NCBI RefSeq assembly: GCF_024198215.1
Contig: NZ_JAKCFA010000014.1
Coordinates: 186,001-250,000, forward strand
Length of the DNA: 64,000 nt
Source: Myxococcus qinghaiensis
GTDB taxonomy: Bacteria > Myxococcota > Myxococcia > Myxococcales > Myxococcaceae
Reading direction: 5' to 3'
The position numbers and the translations under genes are program-made. Of this stretch, positions 43,358-52,498 are shown piece by piece (the stretch's first letter is position 1; each line of letters starts with the position of its first letter). The notes under the pieces are model-generated. The model was not told the origin of the DNA. It made no database searches and saw only the letters and a list, made by a program, of their open reading frames with translations.

Positions 43358-43509
43358 GGTGCTCGATGAAGGCGAGTGGCCATCATCTCGGGGAGCGTCA
43401 GCGAAGTCGAGCACCCGTTGCGGGCAAGCGAGCGGGCGCAGGAAGGCAGCGGAGGGCCGCTGGCGGGCCCCCAGGGGGAGCGCGGAGGAAGGGCCCGGAT
43501 TCCGTGCGG

Positions 43510-44148
43510 CTATTCCGCCTCGTCTTTGGCGAGCAGCGAATCCGGGTCTGTGAACAACACATCCGCCCGGTCAGACAGCGCCATGCGCTGCAATCCCTCG
43601 TTGGCGCCTTCGCCCGCGAAGTCACAAGGGATGTCGCGCAGCAGGAAGGCCTTCTCGGAGGACCTGACCGATTCGGGCAGCTCACCGAAGGTGTAGTACG
43701 TGTGGTGGGGGATGCTGATGGGCTCGTTGGTGTTCTGATACCGGTCCGTCACCTCCGGCACCGCTTCCTCGGAATCCGCGCCCCTCCGACCGTAAGCGGC
43801 CTCTCTCATGTCGAAGCGGAGGAAGCACTGGTCCTCGCGCGTCGGCAGGAGGAGCTCATCGAAGCCGTAGGGGACGTCGACGGAGTAGAGGATGACAGTG
43901 CCGGACACGGGGTCCGTCAGCTTCACCTTGTGAGGGCCGCGACTGACCTCGAAGACGAGGTGGTCGCCGTCCGTGCTCACCTCCGGCGTCGGCTTTCCGT
44001 CCACGGAGAGTTCCACCGCGCTGCCCGCGACCGTCAGGACGTGAAGCCTGCCGACGCCGAGCGCACGGATGAGCACGGATGCGAGGCCCGCGCCGACGAA
44101 TCCGACCACCACGACCGCGACGGCGATGATTTGAACCTTGCGCACCAC
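43510..44148 (-). CDS. Single-pass membrane protein of unknown function
   Basis: The product has 212 aa. GTG 44148 is chosen because AAGGGGG at 44153-44159 is the nearest ribosome site; the longer upstream frame has no support. A membrane helix spans about 6-28 (IIAVAVVVVGFVGAGLASVLI). The extracytoplasmic domain begins with a short beta-sandwich (LTVAGSAVELSVDGKP, HLVFEVSRGPHKVKL), similar to PEGA-like segments, and ends in an acidic tail (SLLAKDEAE). Two cysteines (CFLRFD and IPCDFAG) may form a disulfide. It sits 152 bp upstream of the YdbH-like gene in the same direction and may share its transcript. Function unknown. Confidence 0.72.
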   Translation of the reverse strand: MVRKVQIIAVAVVVVGFVGAGLASVLIRALGVGRLHVLTVAGSAVELSVDGKPTPEVSTDGDHLVFEVSRGPHKVKLTDPVSGTVILYSVDVPYGFDELLLPTREDQCFLRFDMREAAYGRRGADSEEAVPEVTDRYQNTNEPISIPHHTYYTFGELPESVRSSEKAFLLRDIPCDFAGEGANEGLQRMALSDRADVLFTDPDSLLAKDEAE

Positions 44149-44552
44149 GACGACCCCCTTGCCGGGTCCATCGGCGGCCCGTGCGCTCGGGACGATAGTC
44201 CATGGCCCCGTGCGTCCGTGGAAAAGGAGGGCCGCTCCGGCGCACTTCCAGCGCGAGCAAGGAGCAACTCCGTCACGGTCGCAATGGTCACTGGCGTATC
44301 GAAGCTGGGAACCGGCGGCTGGCTCCTCATCGTCGGCGTGAGCACCGCGCTCGCCGGTCGATTCGATTCCGCGGCCCCCGGGCTTCAAGCCTCGTGCGTG
44401 GCGCGGCTGAAGCATCCGAGGCGGCCTCGAGGCCTGTTCCCGGATGGCGAGTGGCTCGGCAGGACAGCAAGGAGGCGGCCAGGACCCCTGCGGCTTGGCG
44501 CCCCTGTGAGCCATGCGCACCCTGTCGCCGGGTGTCGTGGGAGGGAGACACG
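44149..44552. other. 404-bp divergent intergenic region
   Basis: It separates the leftward membrane protein from the rightward Pro-Asp-Ala-Gly lipoprotein. A perfect 12-bp palindrome GGCCTCGAGGCC lies at 44423-44434, too common in GC-rich DNA to interpret. No small gene, strong hairpin or promoter pair was recognised. Confidence 0.5.
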
Positions 44553-46130
44553 ATGGGCGGCTGGCGAAGCTGGGGCGCGTGGGTGGTGGTGTGTCTGGGG
44601 GCGGTGGGCTGTGGCAGCAGCGATACGCCGCCTCGGCCGGAGACCTGTGAGGCCACCGACTCATGCGAGGGCGCTCCGGAGTTTGTGCCCGACGCGGGCG
44701 CACCGGATGCAGGTGGAGCTCCTGACGCGGGCTCGCCCGACGCGGGCGGCCCCCCCGGTGAGGGCGATGGCGGAACGCAACCGCCCCCAGAAGACGGGGG
44801 CTCCACGCCAGGTCCCGTCACCGCGGGTCAGACACTCTGGATGAGGCACGAGCCCCAGCCGCGCCATGACTTCGCCATCGGCGTGGGGGCCACGTCGGAT
44901 GGGCAGGCCCTCTACACGGCCTCCGTGCACGGCTCGACGGGCTCTGCGCCCCACGCCATGGGGAACCAGTCGTCCTTCGAGGTGAAGCGCTACTCCGCCT
45001 CGGGTGTGCGCCAGTGGACGCGCTCCTATCCCCTGGTGCCCGCTCCGGAGACCGAGCCTGAATCCGATGTCTGGGGACGCGCGGCCATGAGCGTGTCGCC
45101 CACCGGTAAGCTCTACCTGCTCACGGAGGTCTTTCGTGGCTCCGTCACGCTGGGCGGTGGCGACGCGCTGTCCGGGCTCCACCTGTCCAAGCTGAACCAG
45201 GATGGCGGCACGGAGTGGTCCCTCCCTCTCGCCACGCTCGCGGAAGCGGGGGTGGCCGTCGTGGCGAGCCAGACAGAGGGCGCCTTCGTGAGTGTCCGCG
45301 CCAGCCATCCGTACTCCGAGGAGCTGCGCTGCGCGCCGATGGAGGGAGCGCTCTACCGCATCTCCAGCGGAGGGACTGTCGTGTGGCGCCGGCGGATATC
45401 GGAGCCCCAGTGCGGCAACTTCCGCGCGGAGGCGGTGAGCCTCTCGGCGCTGCCGGATGGCGGCGTGGCGCTGGGAGGCTCCTACTTCGGCACCATCCAG
45501 ACACCGAAGGGGACCTTCAGCACGCAGGTGGAGTCACCCTTCCTCGCGAAGTTCTCCGCCGACGGGCAGATGACCTGGTTCAACGCCTTCCCCAGCAGTC
45601 ACGGCCGGGTGACGAGTGTGGGCGCGAGCTCCAAGGGCACCCTGGTGGCGGCGGGCGTGCTGGAGACCGGAGGACTCCAGTGGGGCACGGAGACGCTGAA
45701 GCCTGAAGCGCGCTCGTTCCTGCTGACGGCGGAGGCGACGGGGACACCGCGCTGGCTCAGGAGCCTGGGCCGCTCCGAGAAGGTCGTCGTCGCCGTGGAG
45801 CCCGCGGGGCGCGTGGTGGTGACGGGGCTCTCCCGCGACTATCCCCACCCCTCCTCCGGACACACGGACCCGGCGCAGAACCCCCAGCTCTTCGCGCGGC
45901 GCTTCAACCTGGAGGGACGGGAGCTCTGGAACCGCTTCTTCTTGCGCTCGGGAGGGCCGTCCGACCTCTTCTCCGAGCAGGTGGCCTGCGCGGCGCCGTC
46001 CGGTGAAGGCAACGGCAACACCCTGCTCTTCGGCCACTTCTCCCACACGGAGGACTTCGGAACAGGCACCCTCGTGCCCGAGGCCACCGATACGTTCCTG
46101 CTCAAGCTGGGCCCCGGCTCGGAGTTCTAG
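44553..46130 (+). CDS. Lipoprotein with Pro-Asp-Ala-Gly linker and beta-propeller-like repeats
   Basis: The product has 525 aa from ATG 44553 with GGGAGGGAGA ten bases upstream. The lipobox is GAVGC (Cys at 20). After a short Cys-pair segment comes a linker with four near-repeats of (A/S)PDAG(G/A), typical of surface lipoproteins in this bacterial group. The remaining 440 residues carry strands alternating with sequences such as LYTASVHGSTG, SPTGKLYLLTEVF, LPDGGVALGGSYF and PAGRVVVTGLS, which look like a propeller of the kind found in delta-60 or PQQ-like folds. No catalytic motif is seen. Its stop is 8 bp from the convergent membrane gene, with no room for a terminator. Confidence 0.8.
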   Translation: MGGWRSWGAWVVVCLGAVGCGSSDTPPRPETCEATDSCEGAPEFVPDAGAPDAGGAPDAGSPDAGGPPGEGDGGTQPPPEDGGSTPGPVTAGQTLWMRHEPQPRHDFAIGVGATSDGQALYTASVHGSTGSAPHAMGNQSSFEVKRYSASGVRQWTRSYPLVPAPETEPESDVWGRAAMSVSPTGKLYLLTEVFRGSVTLGGGDALSGLHLSKLNQDGGTEWSLPLATLAEAGVAVVASQTEGAFVSVRASHPYSEELRCAPMEGALYRISSGGTVVWRRRISEPQCGNFRAEAVSLSALPDGGVALGGSYFGTIQTPKGTFSTQVESPFLAKFSADGQMTWFNAFPSSHGRVTSVGASSKGTLVAAGVLETGGLQWGTETLKPEARSFLLTAEATGTPRWLRSLGRSEKVVVAVEPAGRVVVTGLSRDYPHPSSGHTDPAQNPQLFARRFNLEGRELWNRFFLRSGGPSDLFSEQVACAAPSGEGNGNTLLFGHFSHTEDFGTGTLVPEATDTFLLKLGPGSEF

Positions 46131-46138
46131 AGGCTCCG

Positions 46139-46822
46139 CTACTTCCCGGCGCCTCGCGGCGACTCCTCGAAGGCCGCGAGGCGGGCGAGCTGCTCGCGTG
46201 CCGCGTTCAGGTTCGTCCCCGCGACAGCATGGGCCAGCCGCTGAAGCCACGCGGCCCCCGTGGGCCGCTTCGTGAGCCATCGACTGCCCACCACCATGAG
46301 GGCCAGGAACACGAGCCCGAAGAGCACGTTCGCCGCCAGATAGCCCGTCCCCAACGCGCGCCAGGCATCCACTCCCGCGACGCCTCTCAGTCCGACGATG
46401 AGCAGCGGCGTCCACAAGAGCGGCGACAGCCACAGCACCCACTGCGTCGTGCGGACCGTGGACAGCCTCAGCGACTCGACACCCGTCTGAAGCTGGGTGA
46501 TGGGCGCCGCATAGTCGAGCGAGCCCACGCGAAGCCACTGTCGACCCGAGATGGCCGTGAGGACCAGCGCCACCCCATGAAGCAGCAGCGCGGGCACGAC
46601 GAACCGGGGCTCACGCACGTTCGCCGCGATGAAGGCCCCCAGCGCGACCAGGCTGACCAGCCCCATCACCAGCTCGAACCCCAGCGACATTCGCACCCGA
46701 GCCATCGCCGTCCGCGTCCCCTCCAGCTCCGTCGCGCGCAGCATCCGGCGGTTGAGGCGAATCACCTCGTCCAGCCTCGCGTCATTCGCCTGCCAGCACT
46801 TCTGGAAGTCATCGAGCTCCAT
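46139..46822 (-). CDS. Membrane protein partner of the ECF sigma factor
   Basis: The product has 227 aa. A short cytosolic N-terminus (MELDDFQKCWQANDARLDEV) precedes four membrane helices at about 48-67, 72-91, 121-142 and 156-180, with a positively charged C-terminal tail. It begins 2 bp after the ECF sigma gene and is surely co-transcribed. Such a place is usually taken by an anti-sigma factor, but no zinc-binding anti-sigma motif (HxxxCxxC) is seen; the N-terminal helix might do the binding. An anti-sigma or sensor role is inferred from context. Confidence 0.75.
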   Translation of the reverse strand: MELDDFQKCWQANDARLDEVIRLNRRMLRATELEGTRTAMARVRMSLGFELVMGLVSLVALGAFIAANVREPRFVVPALLLHGVALVLTAISGRQWLRVGSLDYAAPITQLQTGVESLRLSTVRTTQWVLWLSPLLWTPLLIVGLRGVAGVDAWRALGTGYLAANVLFGLVFLALMVVGSRWLTKRPTGAAWLQRLAHAVAGTNLNAAREQLARLAAFEESPRGAGK

Positions 46823-46824
46823 CG

Positions 46825-47349
46825 TCAGGTCTCCTTCGTCGTGTCGGTTGAGAGGCTCTTCATGTCGGCGCGCAGCCGGTCCTTCAGGCGCCCGATGCGC
46901 GTCGAGACATTGGCGGTGCTGATACCGAGCACCTCCGAGATATCCGCGTGGCTGTGGCCATCCAGGTACAGCATCGCCAGGGCCTTGCTCAGGTCATCGA
47001 GCCGGGCGATGGACTGGTACAAGAGCGCGAGGTCCTCCGACGGAGGCCCCTCCACGTCCCGCGCCACCTCCAGCATCTCCTGGCTCTCCGGCGCCAGATG
47101 TCGCTTCCGCGTCCCCTCCCGCCGCTGGAAGGAGATGGCCACGTTGAGCGCCACCCGGTACATCCACGTCGAGAACTTGAGCCTCTCGTCGTACCGGGGA
47201 AACGACTGCCACAGCTGGGCGATGGTCTCCTGGACCAGGTCGTCCGCCTCCACCCCGGGGCCGCCGTAGACGCGGGCGACCTTGTAGAGGATTCGCCGGT
47301 GCGCCTCCAGGAGGGCGAGGAAGCGGGCATGTCGGTCGGGTTCGGCCAT
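46825..47349 (-). CDS. ECF-type RNA polymerase sigma factor
   Basis: The product has 174 aa, typical ECF length. Region 2 is ADDLVQETIAQLWQSFPRYD and FSTWMYRVALNVAI, region 4 is LAMLYLDGHSHADISEVLG and ISTANVSTRIGRLKDRLR with its helix-turn-helix. There is no region 3. It would direct RNA polymerase to a small stress or envelope regulon. The gene downstream is a four-helix membrane protein that could tether or inhibit it. The 226-bp gap to the divergent helicase gene should contain an autoregulated promoter, but no clear ECF motif was identified. Confidence 0.94.
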   Translation of the reverse strand: MAEPDRHARFLALLEAHRRILYKVARVYGGPGVEADDLVQETIAQLWQSFPRYDERLKFSTWMYRVALNVAISFQRREGTRKRHLAPESQEMLEVARDVEGPPSEDLALLYQSIARLDDLSKALAMLYLDGHSHADISEVLGISTANVSTRIGRLKDRLRADMKSLSTDTTKET

Positions 47350-47575
47350 CGCGGGTGTCCACAGGTTGCGAGGACGCGAGTGACGCGTCCATCGCCTTCA
47401 CTCCATGGTTCGCCCCAGGGGGAGGAATCTCACACCACCCCTTCTTTTTCCGAGACGCGGCCGGAGCCACGCCTCCGGCCGAGGCCCCGACCCGGGCAGC
47501 CAGGAAGGCCACCGCTGAGCCACCCCGGCCCTTTAGGACAGGTGCGTACCCATCTGTGGGATAGGGTGCCCGGCC

Positions 47576-48835
47576 ATGACCTTCTCCTCCCTCGGTCTCT
47601 CGGACGCGCTCGTCCGCGCGATGAGCGACCTCGACTGCCTCGACCCCACCCCTGTGCAGCGCGCAGCCATTCCGGCGGTGCTCCGGGGCGGTGACGTCTG
47701 GGCGTCGGCACCGACGGGCTCAGGGAAGACCGCCGCGTTCGTGCTGCCGCTCCTGGAGTCCCTGGGCATCAGTCCCGGCGGCACGCCCCGGCGGACCCGC
47801 GCCCTCATCGTCGTTCCCACCCGCGAGCTCGCCGCGCAGATTTCCGAGACCGTCGAGCAGCTCGGGCGCCACCTGCCCCGGCGACTGAAGACGTGCCTCG
47901 CGGTCGGCGGCGTCTCCATCAACCCCCAGATGATGGCGCTGCGCGGAGGCGCGGACCTCGTCGTAGCCACGCCGGGCCGCGCGCTGGACCTGGTGGACCA
48001 GAACGCGCTCCGTCTCGCCACGGTGGAGACCCTGGTCCTCGACGAGGCCGACCAGCTCCTCTCCCTGGGCTTCTCAGACGAGCTCACGCGCCTGCTCGCC
48101 CTGCTCCCCAAGCGCCGCCAGAATCTGCTGTTCTCCGCGACGTTTCCTCCCGCCGTGGGGAAGCTCGCCGAGGAGCTGCTGCACGAGCCCACCCGCATCG
48201 ACATCCCGCCAGAAGCCCTGCCCGGCGCGGACCTCGTCATCCAGCGCGCCATTGAAGTGGACGCGGGGCGGCGCACGATGCTGCTGCGTCACCTGCTGGA
48301 GACCCACGGCTGGTCCCACGTGCTGACCTTCGTGGCCAGCCGGTATGGAACGGAGCACGTCGCGCTGAAGCTCAACCGCGCCGGCATCACCGCCGCGCCC
48401 CTGCACGGAGAGCTCAGCCAGGGCGCACGCACGCGCGCGCTCGCGGACTTCAAGGCGAAGCGCATCAAGGTCCTCGTCGCCACGGATGTCGCCGCGCGCG
48501 GCATCGATATCGTTCAGCTCCCCGCCGTCGTGAACTACGACCTGCCGCGCTCGCCCGTGGACTACCTGCACCGGATTGGCCGCACGGGCCGAGCGGGAGA
48601 GCCGGGCATGGCCCTGAGCTTCATCAGCGCGGACACCCAGGCCCACTTCCGGCTCATCGAGCGGCGCCACCAGCTCCGCCTCCCCCGCGAGCAGCTCCCG
48701 GGGTTCGAGCCCGTCGACGTCCCCACCCCGCCCCTGGACGTCAATGGCGGCGTGAAGGGGAAGCGCAAGAGCAAGAAGGACAAGCTGCGCGAAGCCGCCG
48801 CGGCTGCCGCGAGCCGCCCGCGAGCGCGCAAATAA
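47576..48835 (+). CDS. DEAD-box ATP-dependent RNA helicase
   Basis: The product has 419 aa. All motifs are present: Q motif (LDPTPVQRAAIPAVL), Walker A ASAPTGSGKTAAF, Ia PTRELAAQI, VATPGRAL, DEAD in VLDEADQLL, SAT in LFSATFP, and motif VI HRIGRTGRAGEPG. The C-terminal tail is short and basic (GKRKSKKDKLREAAAA), which aids RNA contact. It resembles RhlE. Family function is RNA unwinding during ribosome assembly, mRNA decay or cold adaptation. It is divergent from the ECF sigma gene and stands 71 bp upstream of the EEP secreted enzyme without overlapping it. Confidence 0.97.
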   Translation: MTFSSLGLSDALVRAMSDLDCLDPTPVQRAAIPAVLRGGDVWASAPTGSGKTAAFVLPLLESLGISPGGTPRRTRALIVVPTRELAAQISETVEQLGRHLPRRLKTCLAVGGVSINPQMMALRGGADLVVATPGRALDLVDQNALRLATVETLVLDEADQLLSLGFSDELTRLLALLPKRRQNLLFSATFPPAVGKLAEELLHEPTRIDIPPEALPGADLVIQRAIEVDAGRRTMLLRHLLETHGWSHVLTFVASRYGTEHVALKLNRAGITAAPLHGELSQGARTRALADFKAKRIKVLVATDVAARGIDIVQLPAVVNYDLPRSPVDYLHRIGRTGRAGEPGMALSFISADTQAHFRLIERRHQLRLPREQLPGFEPVDVPTPPLDVNGGVKGKRKSKKDKLREAAAAAASRPRARK

Positions 48836-48906
48836 AAGGGCCGTGAAACACAGGCGGGAAGATCCGCGAACGCCTTCGTTCCTCTGGGGCACAACCCGGA
48901 GGTTTC

Positions 48907-51504
48907 ATGCAACGCGGTGCATTCCTGTTGGCCTTCGCCAGTCTCATCCCTACCTGGGCCCTGGCGGCGCCCCACGTTACGAGGCTTCCTCCCCAGAACG
49001 CGGCGGTCCAATGCAGTCCCGGCGCGAGGTGCGTCCAGCCCACGGTGGACGGCTGGGTTGCTCCCATGGAGTACGCCGACGGCAAGAAGTTCCCGCTGCA
49101 GGACTATGCGAACGGCGGCCCCAACGGCGAGCTGTACCTGCTCGTCAGTGACAACGCCGAGTACACCTCGGAAGAGTGCAACTTCGGAATGCCCCTCGCC
49201 GGCGGGATTCCCTCGGTCCAGACGAACCCCTGCCTCTCGCAGACGCTCTTCATCGGCATGCGCCTGCCCCGGCCCAAGGACGCCAACGGAACCTTCCTGG
49301 ACGCGGCCGGCGTCATCGACGTCTGGCTCGACGCCCAGCGCGACGCCACCATCAACCAGGTCGTCGGGGCGAACCAGCCCCGCTCCGAGGACCGGCGCAT
49401 TCAACTGCGCTACTCCACCGGTCCGAACGGAAATACCACGCTGTCGCAGCGGATGGGCAACAACACGAATGGCTGGACGGCCCTGACGGACCCCAACCAG
49501 GCCTGGGCCACCACCGCCTTGGTGTCGACCCCGAGCGCGCAGTCGTCCCGCGTGCACATCGAGTTCTCGGTGAAGCTGCGCACCAGCGTGCCGCCCATCA
49601 CCGGCAGCGAGCCCCTGTCCGCCCTCGTCCGCAAGCTGGGCCTCGGCATCCAGAGCACCGTCTTCTCGGTGGCCGGCGCCACGCAGCGGGTCGGAGGCGG
49701 CATCTTCCCCAACGTGAAGAACCAGTCGCCCGTCGACTTCATCCCCTCGACCTGGGAGACGCTCGAGCTCAAGGAGCCCGTCTCCATCCCCCTCAGCTTC
49801 ACCATGTGGAACGTGGGGCAGATGCCCGACGCGACGTTCTGGGTCCCCGACGGTGGCTCGGGCGAGATTGACACCGTCGCCGCCAAGATTTTCAGGAAGG
49901 AGGTCGCCTGCATCTCCGAAATCTGGATGTCCCATGAGCGCGGCGAGCTCATCGAGAAGGTCAACGCGCTGCGCGCCATCGAGCTGCTGCCTCCCATGCA
50001 GGCCGTCACGGAGCTGAACGACGACGTCCTCAAGCTGGCCACCGAGAGCACGGGCCTCGTGCTGCTGTCCTCCCGGCAGATTCTGGAGGGAGGCGTGCAC
50101 CACTTCCCCTCGCACATGTGCACCGGCTCCGACTGCCTCCAGGACAAGGGCGTCATCTGGGCGCGCATCGCCACCCCCGCCGCGACCACGCCTGTCGTCG
50201 TCAATGACGATACCGGCGCGCCCAGGGTCTCCACGGCCACGGACTACGGCGAGTTCGTCGATGTGTTCTGCACCCACGTCAACGCGGGAGAGAATTCGCC
50301 GGGGCCTGACACCGATGCCCGCGAGGACCAGCTCTTCGACATCAAGGCGTATGTCCAGCAGGTGCGGAAGGGCGGCCCCCTGCACGCCAACACCTTCCCG
50401 TACCTGCTCGGCGACGACGACATCTTCCCCCAGGGCACGTGGCCGAGCGGCATGGACCGCCCCGCCTTCCTGCTCGGGGACATGAACACCCTGGGGCCCA
50501 AGGCCACCCAGCCCGACTCCAACTTCCCCCGCTATCAGGACATGGTGGGCCAAAGCTTCCTGGACATCAGCGAGCGCACCCAGTTCGAGAAGGCCAACAG
50601 CCTCTTCTCCGAGTCTCGTGATTTGGCGCGCACCTCGTCCGGCCCGGACCCGATGGCGACCGGAACGTGGTTGACCAACCAATGCACGGACCTGGTGACG
50701 GACGAGCTGGGCTCCAAGGACCGGCTCGACTACGTGCTGGTGTTCCCCGCCGAGGACACCCTGGAGTTCCCCACCTACGCGCTGCTCAAGGAGCCCACGG
50801 CGGACGTCAAGCCGCACTTCGACCCTGACTCCGGCATCCTCATCGCGAACCCGCAGCAGCAGTTCTTCCAGCAATGCCTGTCTGACCACGCGATGGTGGA
50901 TGTGAGCGTGGCCTTGACGAAGGTGAAGGACGTCGTGAAGTACAACCCCGCCAAGCCGCACCGGATGGAGTACGCGGTGAAGCAGGTGACGGACTTGGAG
51001 ACGGAGAGCGGCTGCTGCGCGGACTGGTTCACGCCCCGTGTCCACATGACAGCCAATGGCTTCTTCCGGGAGAACACCTTCCTGACCATCGTCGAGGACC
51101 AGACCATCTACCCGAACTGGCAGGTGCGGACCGGGCCGGACAATCCCACGCAGTTCCCGGACCTGCCCGCCAACTTCACCGGGGTGGTGAACATGACCTC
51201 CGCCATCTGGGAGGAGGATGTCGGCCCCAATGACCACTACGACTCCATCCCCGAGGGGGGAGCCGGAACGGCGGTGGACGAGCGGGACGGCCACTTCAGC
51301 TTCTTCGCGGCGTCGGGCCTGGTCCTCCGGGTGAAGGGCGAGGCAAATGCCAATGATTGGCTCAACGGGCTCGAGATGATGGGGAGCTTCTTGAATGGCT
51401 TTGAGAACGGCATGTCCCTGGAGACCGAGGGCAAGGACCATGACACGGGCGACAACGCCCGGGTGCGGCACTACATCCAACTGAAGGAGCTGGAGACCCC
51501 ATGA
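48907..51504 (+). CDS. Exported EEP-superfamily phosphodiesterase (sphingomyelinase-like)
   Basis: The product has 865 aa with a signal peptide of about 20 residues (FLLAFASLIPTWALA). Residues 20-290 are a beta-rich N-terminal domain. The EEP domain, about 295-680, shows FTMWNVGQM (Asn of motif I), VACISEIWM (catalytic Glu), FCTHVN, LLGDMNTLG (GDxN), DRLDYVLVF and CLSDHAMVDV (catalytic Asp-His), all in order. The last 150 residues form another beta domain, perhaps C2-like. This arrangement agrees with secreted neutral sphingomyelinases or nucleases. The exact substrate is open. The stop overlaps the next gene by ATGA at 51501-51504, so the partner is translationally coupled. Confidence 0.82.
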   Translation: MQRGAFLLAFASLIPTWALAAPHVTRLPPQNAAVQCSPGARCVQPTVDGWVAPMEYADGKKFPLQDYANGGPNGELYLLVSDNAEYTSEECNFGMPLAGGIPSVQTNPCLSQTLFIGMRLPRPKDANGTFLDAAGVIDVWLDAQRDATINQVVGANQPRSEDRRIQLRYSTGPNGNTTLSQRMGNNTNGWTALTDPNQAWATTALVSTPSAQSSRVHIEFSVKLRTSVPPITGSEPLSALVRKLGLGIQSTVFSVAGATQRVGGGIFPNVKNQSPVDFIPSTWETLELKEPVSIPLSFTMWNVGQMPDATFWVPDGGSGEIDTVAAKIFRKEVACISEIWMSHERGELIEKVNALRAIELLPPMQAVTELNDDVLKLATESTGLVLLSSRQILEGGVHHFPSHMCTGSDCLQDKGVIWARIATPAATTPVVVNDDTGAPRVSTATDYGEFVDVFCTHVNAGENSPGPDTDAREDQLFDIKAYVQQVRKGGPLHANTFPYLLGDDDIFPQGTWPSGMDRPAFLLGDMNTLGPKATQPDSNFPRYQDMVGQSFLDISERTQFEKANSLFSESRDLARTSSGPDPMATGTWLTNQCTDLVTDELGSKDRLDYVLVFPAEDTLEFPTYALLKEPTADVKPHFDPDSGILIANPQQQFFQQCLSDHAMVDVSVALTKVKDVVKYNPAKPHRMEYAVKQVTDLETESGCCADWFTPRVHMTANGFFRENTFLTIVEDQTIYPNWQVRTGPDNPTQFPDLPANFTGVVNMTSAIWEEDVGPNDHYDSIPEGGAGTAVDERDGHFSFFAASGLVLRVKGEANANDWLNGLEMMGSFLNGFENGMSLETEGKDHDTGDNARVRHYIQLKELETP

Positions 51505-52334
51505 GCGCAATGAATCTGAAGTACGCGGTGCTCGCGCTGCTCGTCGGGGGGACGGCCCACGCCGTCGAGCCGATGGTGCCGTACGACAACTTCAACCCGT
51601 CGGAGTCCAACCCGCCTCGCGCGACGAAGGTGCGCGGCATCGACCCGGCACGGTGGACGAGCCAGGAGAGCGGAAGCCGGCAGCAGGCGCTTCGTGAGCT
51701 GGCCTTCACCCGCCTGCGGCTCTTGAGCCGGTCCAACACAGGCACGGGACGCTACGGCCTGCGCTTCACACAGCCGTCGCTGGTGACGGCCATCGAAGCG
51801 AAGGTCCGCGTGAACAACGCCCGGAGCACGGGGTGCGAGCCGCCGGGTACCGGGGTCTCCCAGGCAGCGGCGGAGCTGTCCGGCCACTTCTTCAACGCCG
51901 CCACGCCGAGCCGGGCCAGCGCGAAGGATGACATCACCGCGTCCATCCGCATCGTCTCCCGGTCCACGGACCCGCTGGGCTCGCAGGACTTGCGCGTGGA
52001 AGCGAACATCGAGCGGTGCAGGGACGCGTCGTGCACGGGGCGCAGCTCGCTCTTCACGTCGGACCTGGGCCTGATCCACCAGGGCGAGCAGGCCCGCTTG
52101 CGAGTCCAGTGGGACGCGGCGAATGACCGCTTCGTGTTCCAGCGCGACAGCCAGCCCGAGGTGTACGGCGCCTACACCGTCACGGACACCGGGGCTCCCG
52201 GCATCGCCAACAAGGAGCTGGTCGTCACGCACGCCCTGCCTTCCTGCGGCAGCGGCAGCCCCACTCCACTGGGGTATGTGAATGCATACTTCCACGACGT
52301 GCTGGTGAACCAGTCAGCGGCCCCCGCGCCGTGA
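51501..52334 (+). CDS. Exported partner protein of the EEP enzyme, unknown function
   Basis: The product has 277 aa with a signal peptide of about 21 residues (LKYAVLALLVGGTAHA). The mature protein is beta-rich (TAIEAKVRVNNARSTG, ASIRIVSRSTDPLG, ARLRVQWDAANDRFVFQRD) with paired cysteines (RCRDASC), a composition that recalls jelly-roll or concanavalin-like folds, although no specific family is recognised. Its ATG overlaps the stop of the EEP enzyme, a good sign of a joint function, for example as a chaperone, inhibitor or binding subunit. No membrane segment other than the signal is visible. Confidence 0.7.
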   Translation: MSAMNLKYAVLALLVGGTAHAVEPMVPYDNFNPSESNPPRATKVRGIDPARWTSQESGSRQQALRELAFTRLRLLSRSNTGTGRYGLRFTQPSLVTAIEAKVRVNNARSTGCEPPGTGVSQAAAELSGHFFNAATPSRASAKDDITASIRIVSRSTDPLGSQDLRVEANIERCRDASCTGRSSLFTSDLGLIHQGEQARLRVQWDAANDRFVFQRDSQPEVYGAYTVTDTGAPGIANKELVVTHALPSCGSGSPTPLGYVNAYFHDVLVNQSAAPAP

Positions 52335-52498
52335 GGTAGCGCGAACCCTGGGGCAGTCCCACCACACCCGGCCTGGCACCGTGCGAAGCGGCGGCTGACA
52401 GGCCCGGGGGAGCCCCCATCCGCGCTGGCCGTTTGATATGTCGATGCCGATGGTGCTCCCAATCCCTGCGAGCGCCATACCCCGAAGGGGGAATCCAC

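Noticed and set aside
44423..44434. 12-bp palindrome GGCCTCGAGGCC as an operator
   Set aside because: Palindromes of this composition are expected by chance in DNA this GC-rich, and there is no link to a promoter.
48562..51510. 982-codon minus-strand open frame
   Set aside because: It is antisense to the helicase end and the EEP enzyme, both of which are strongly supported.
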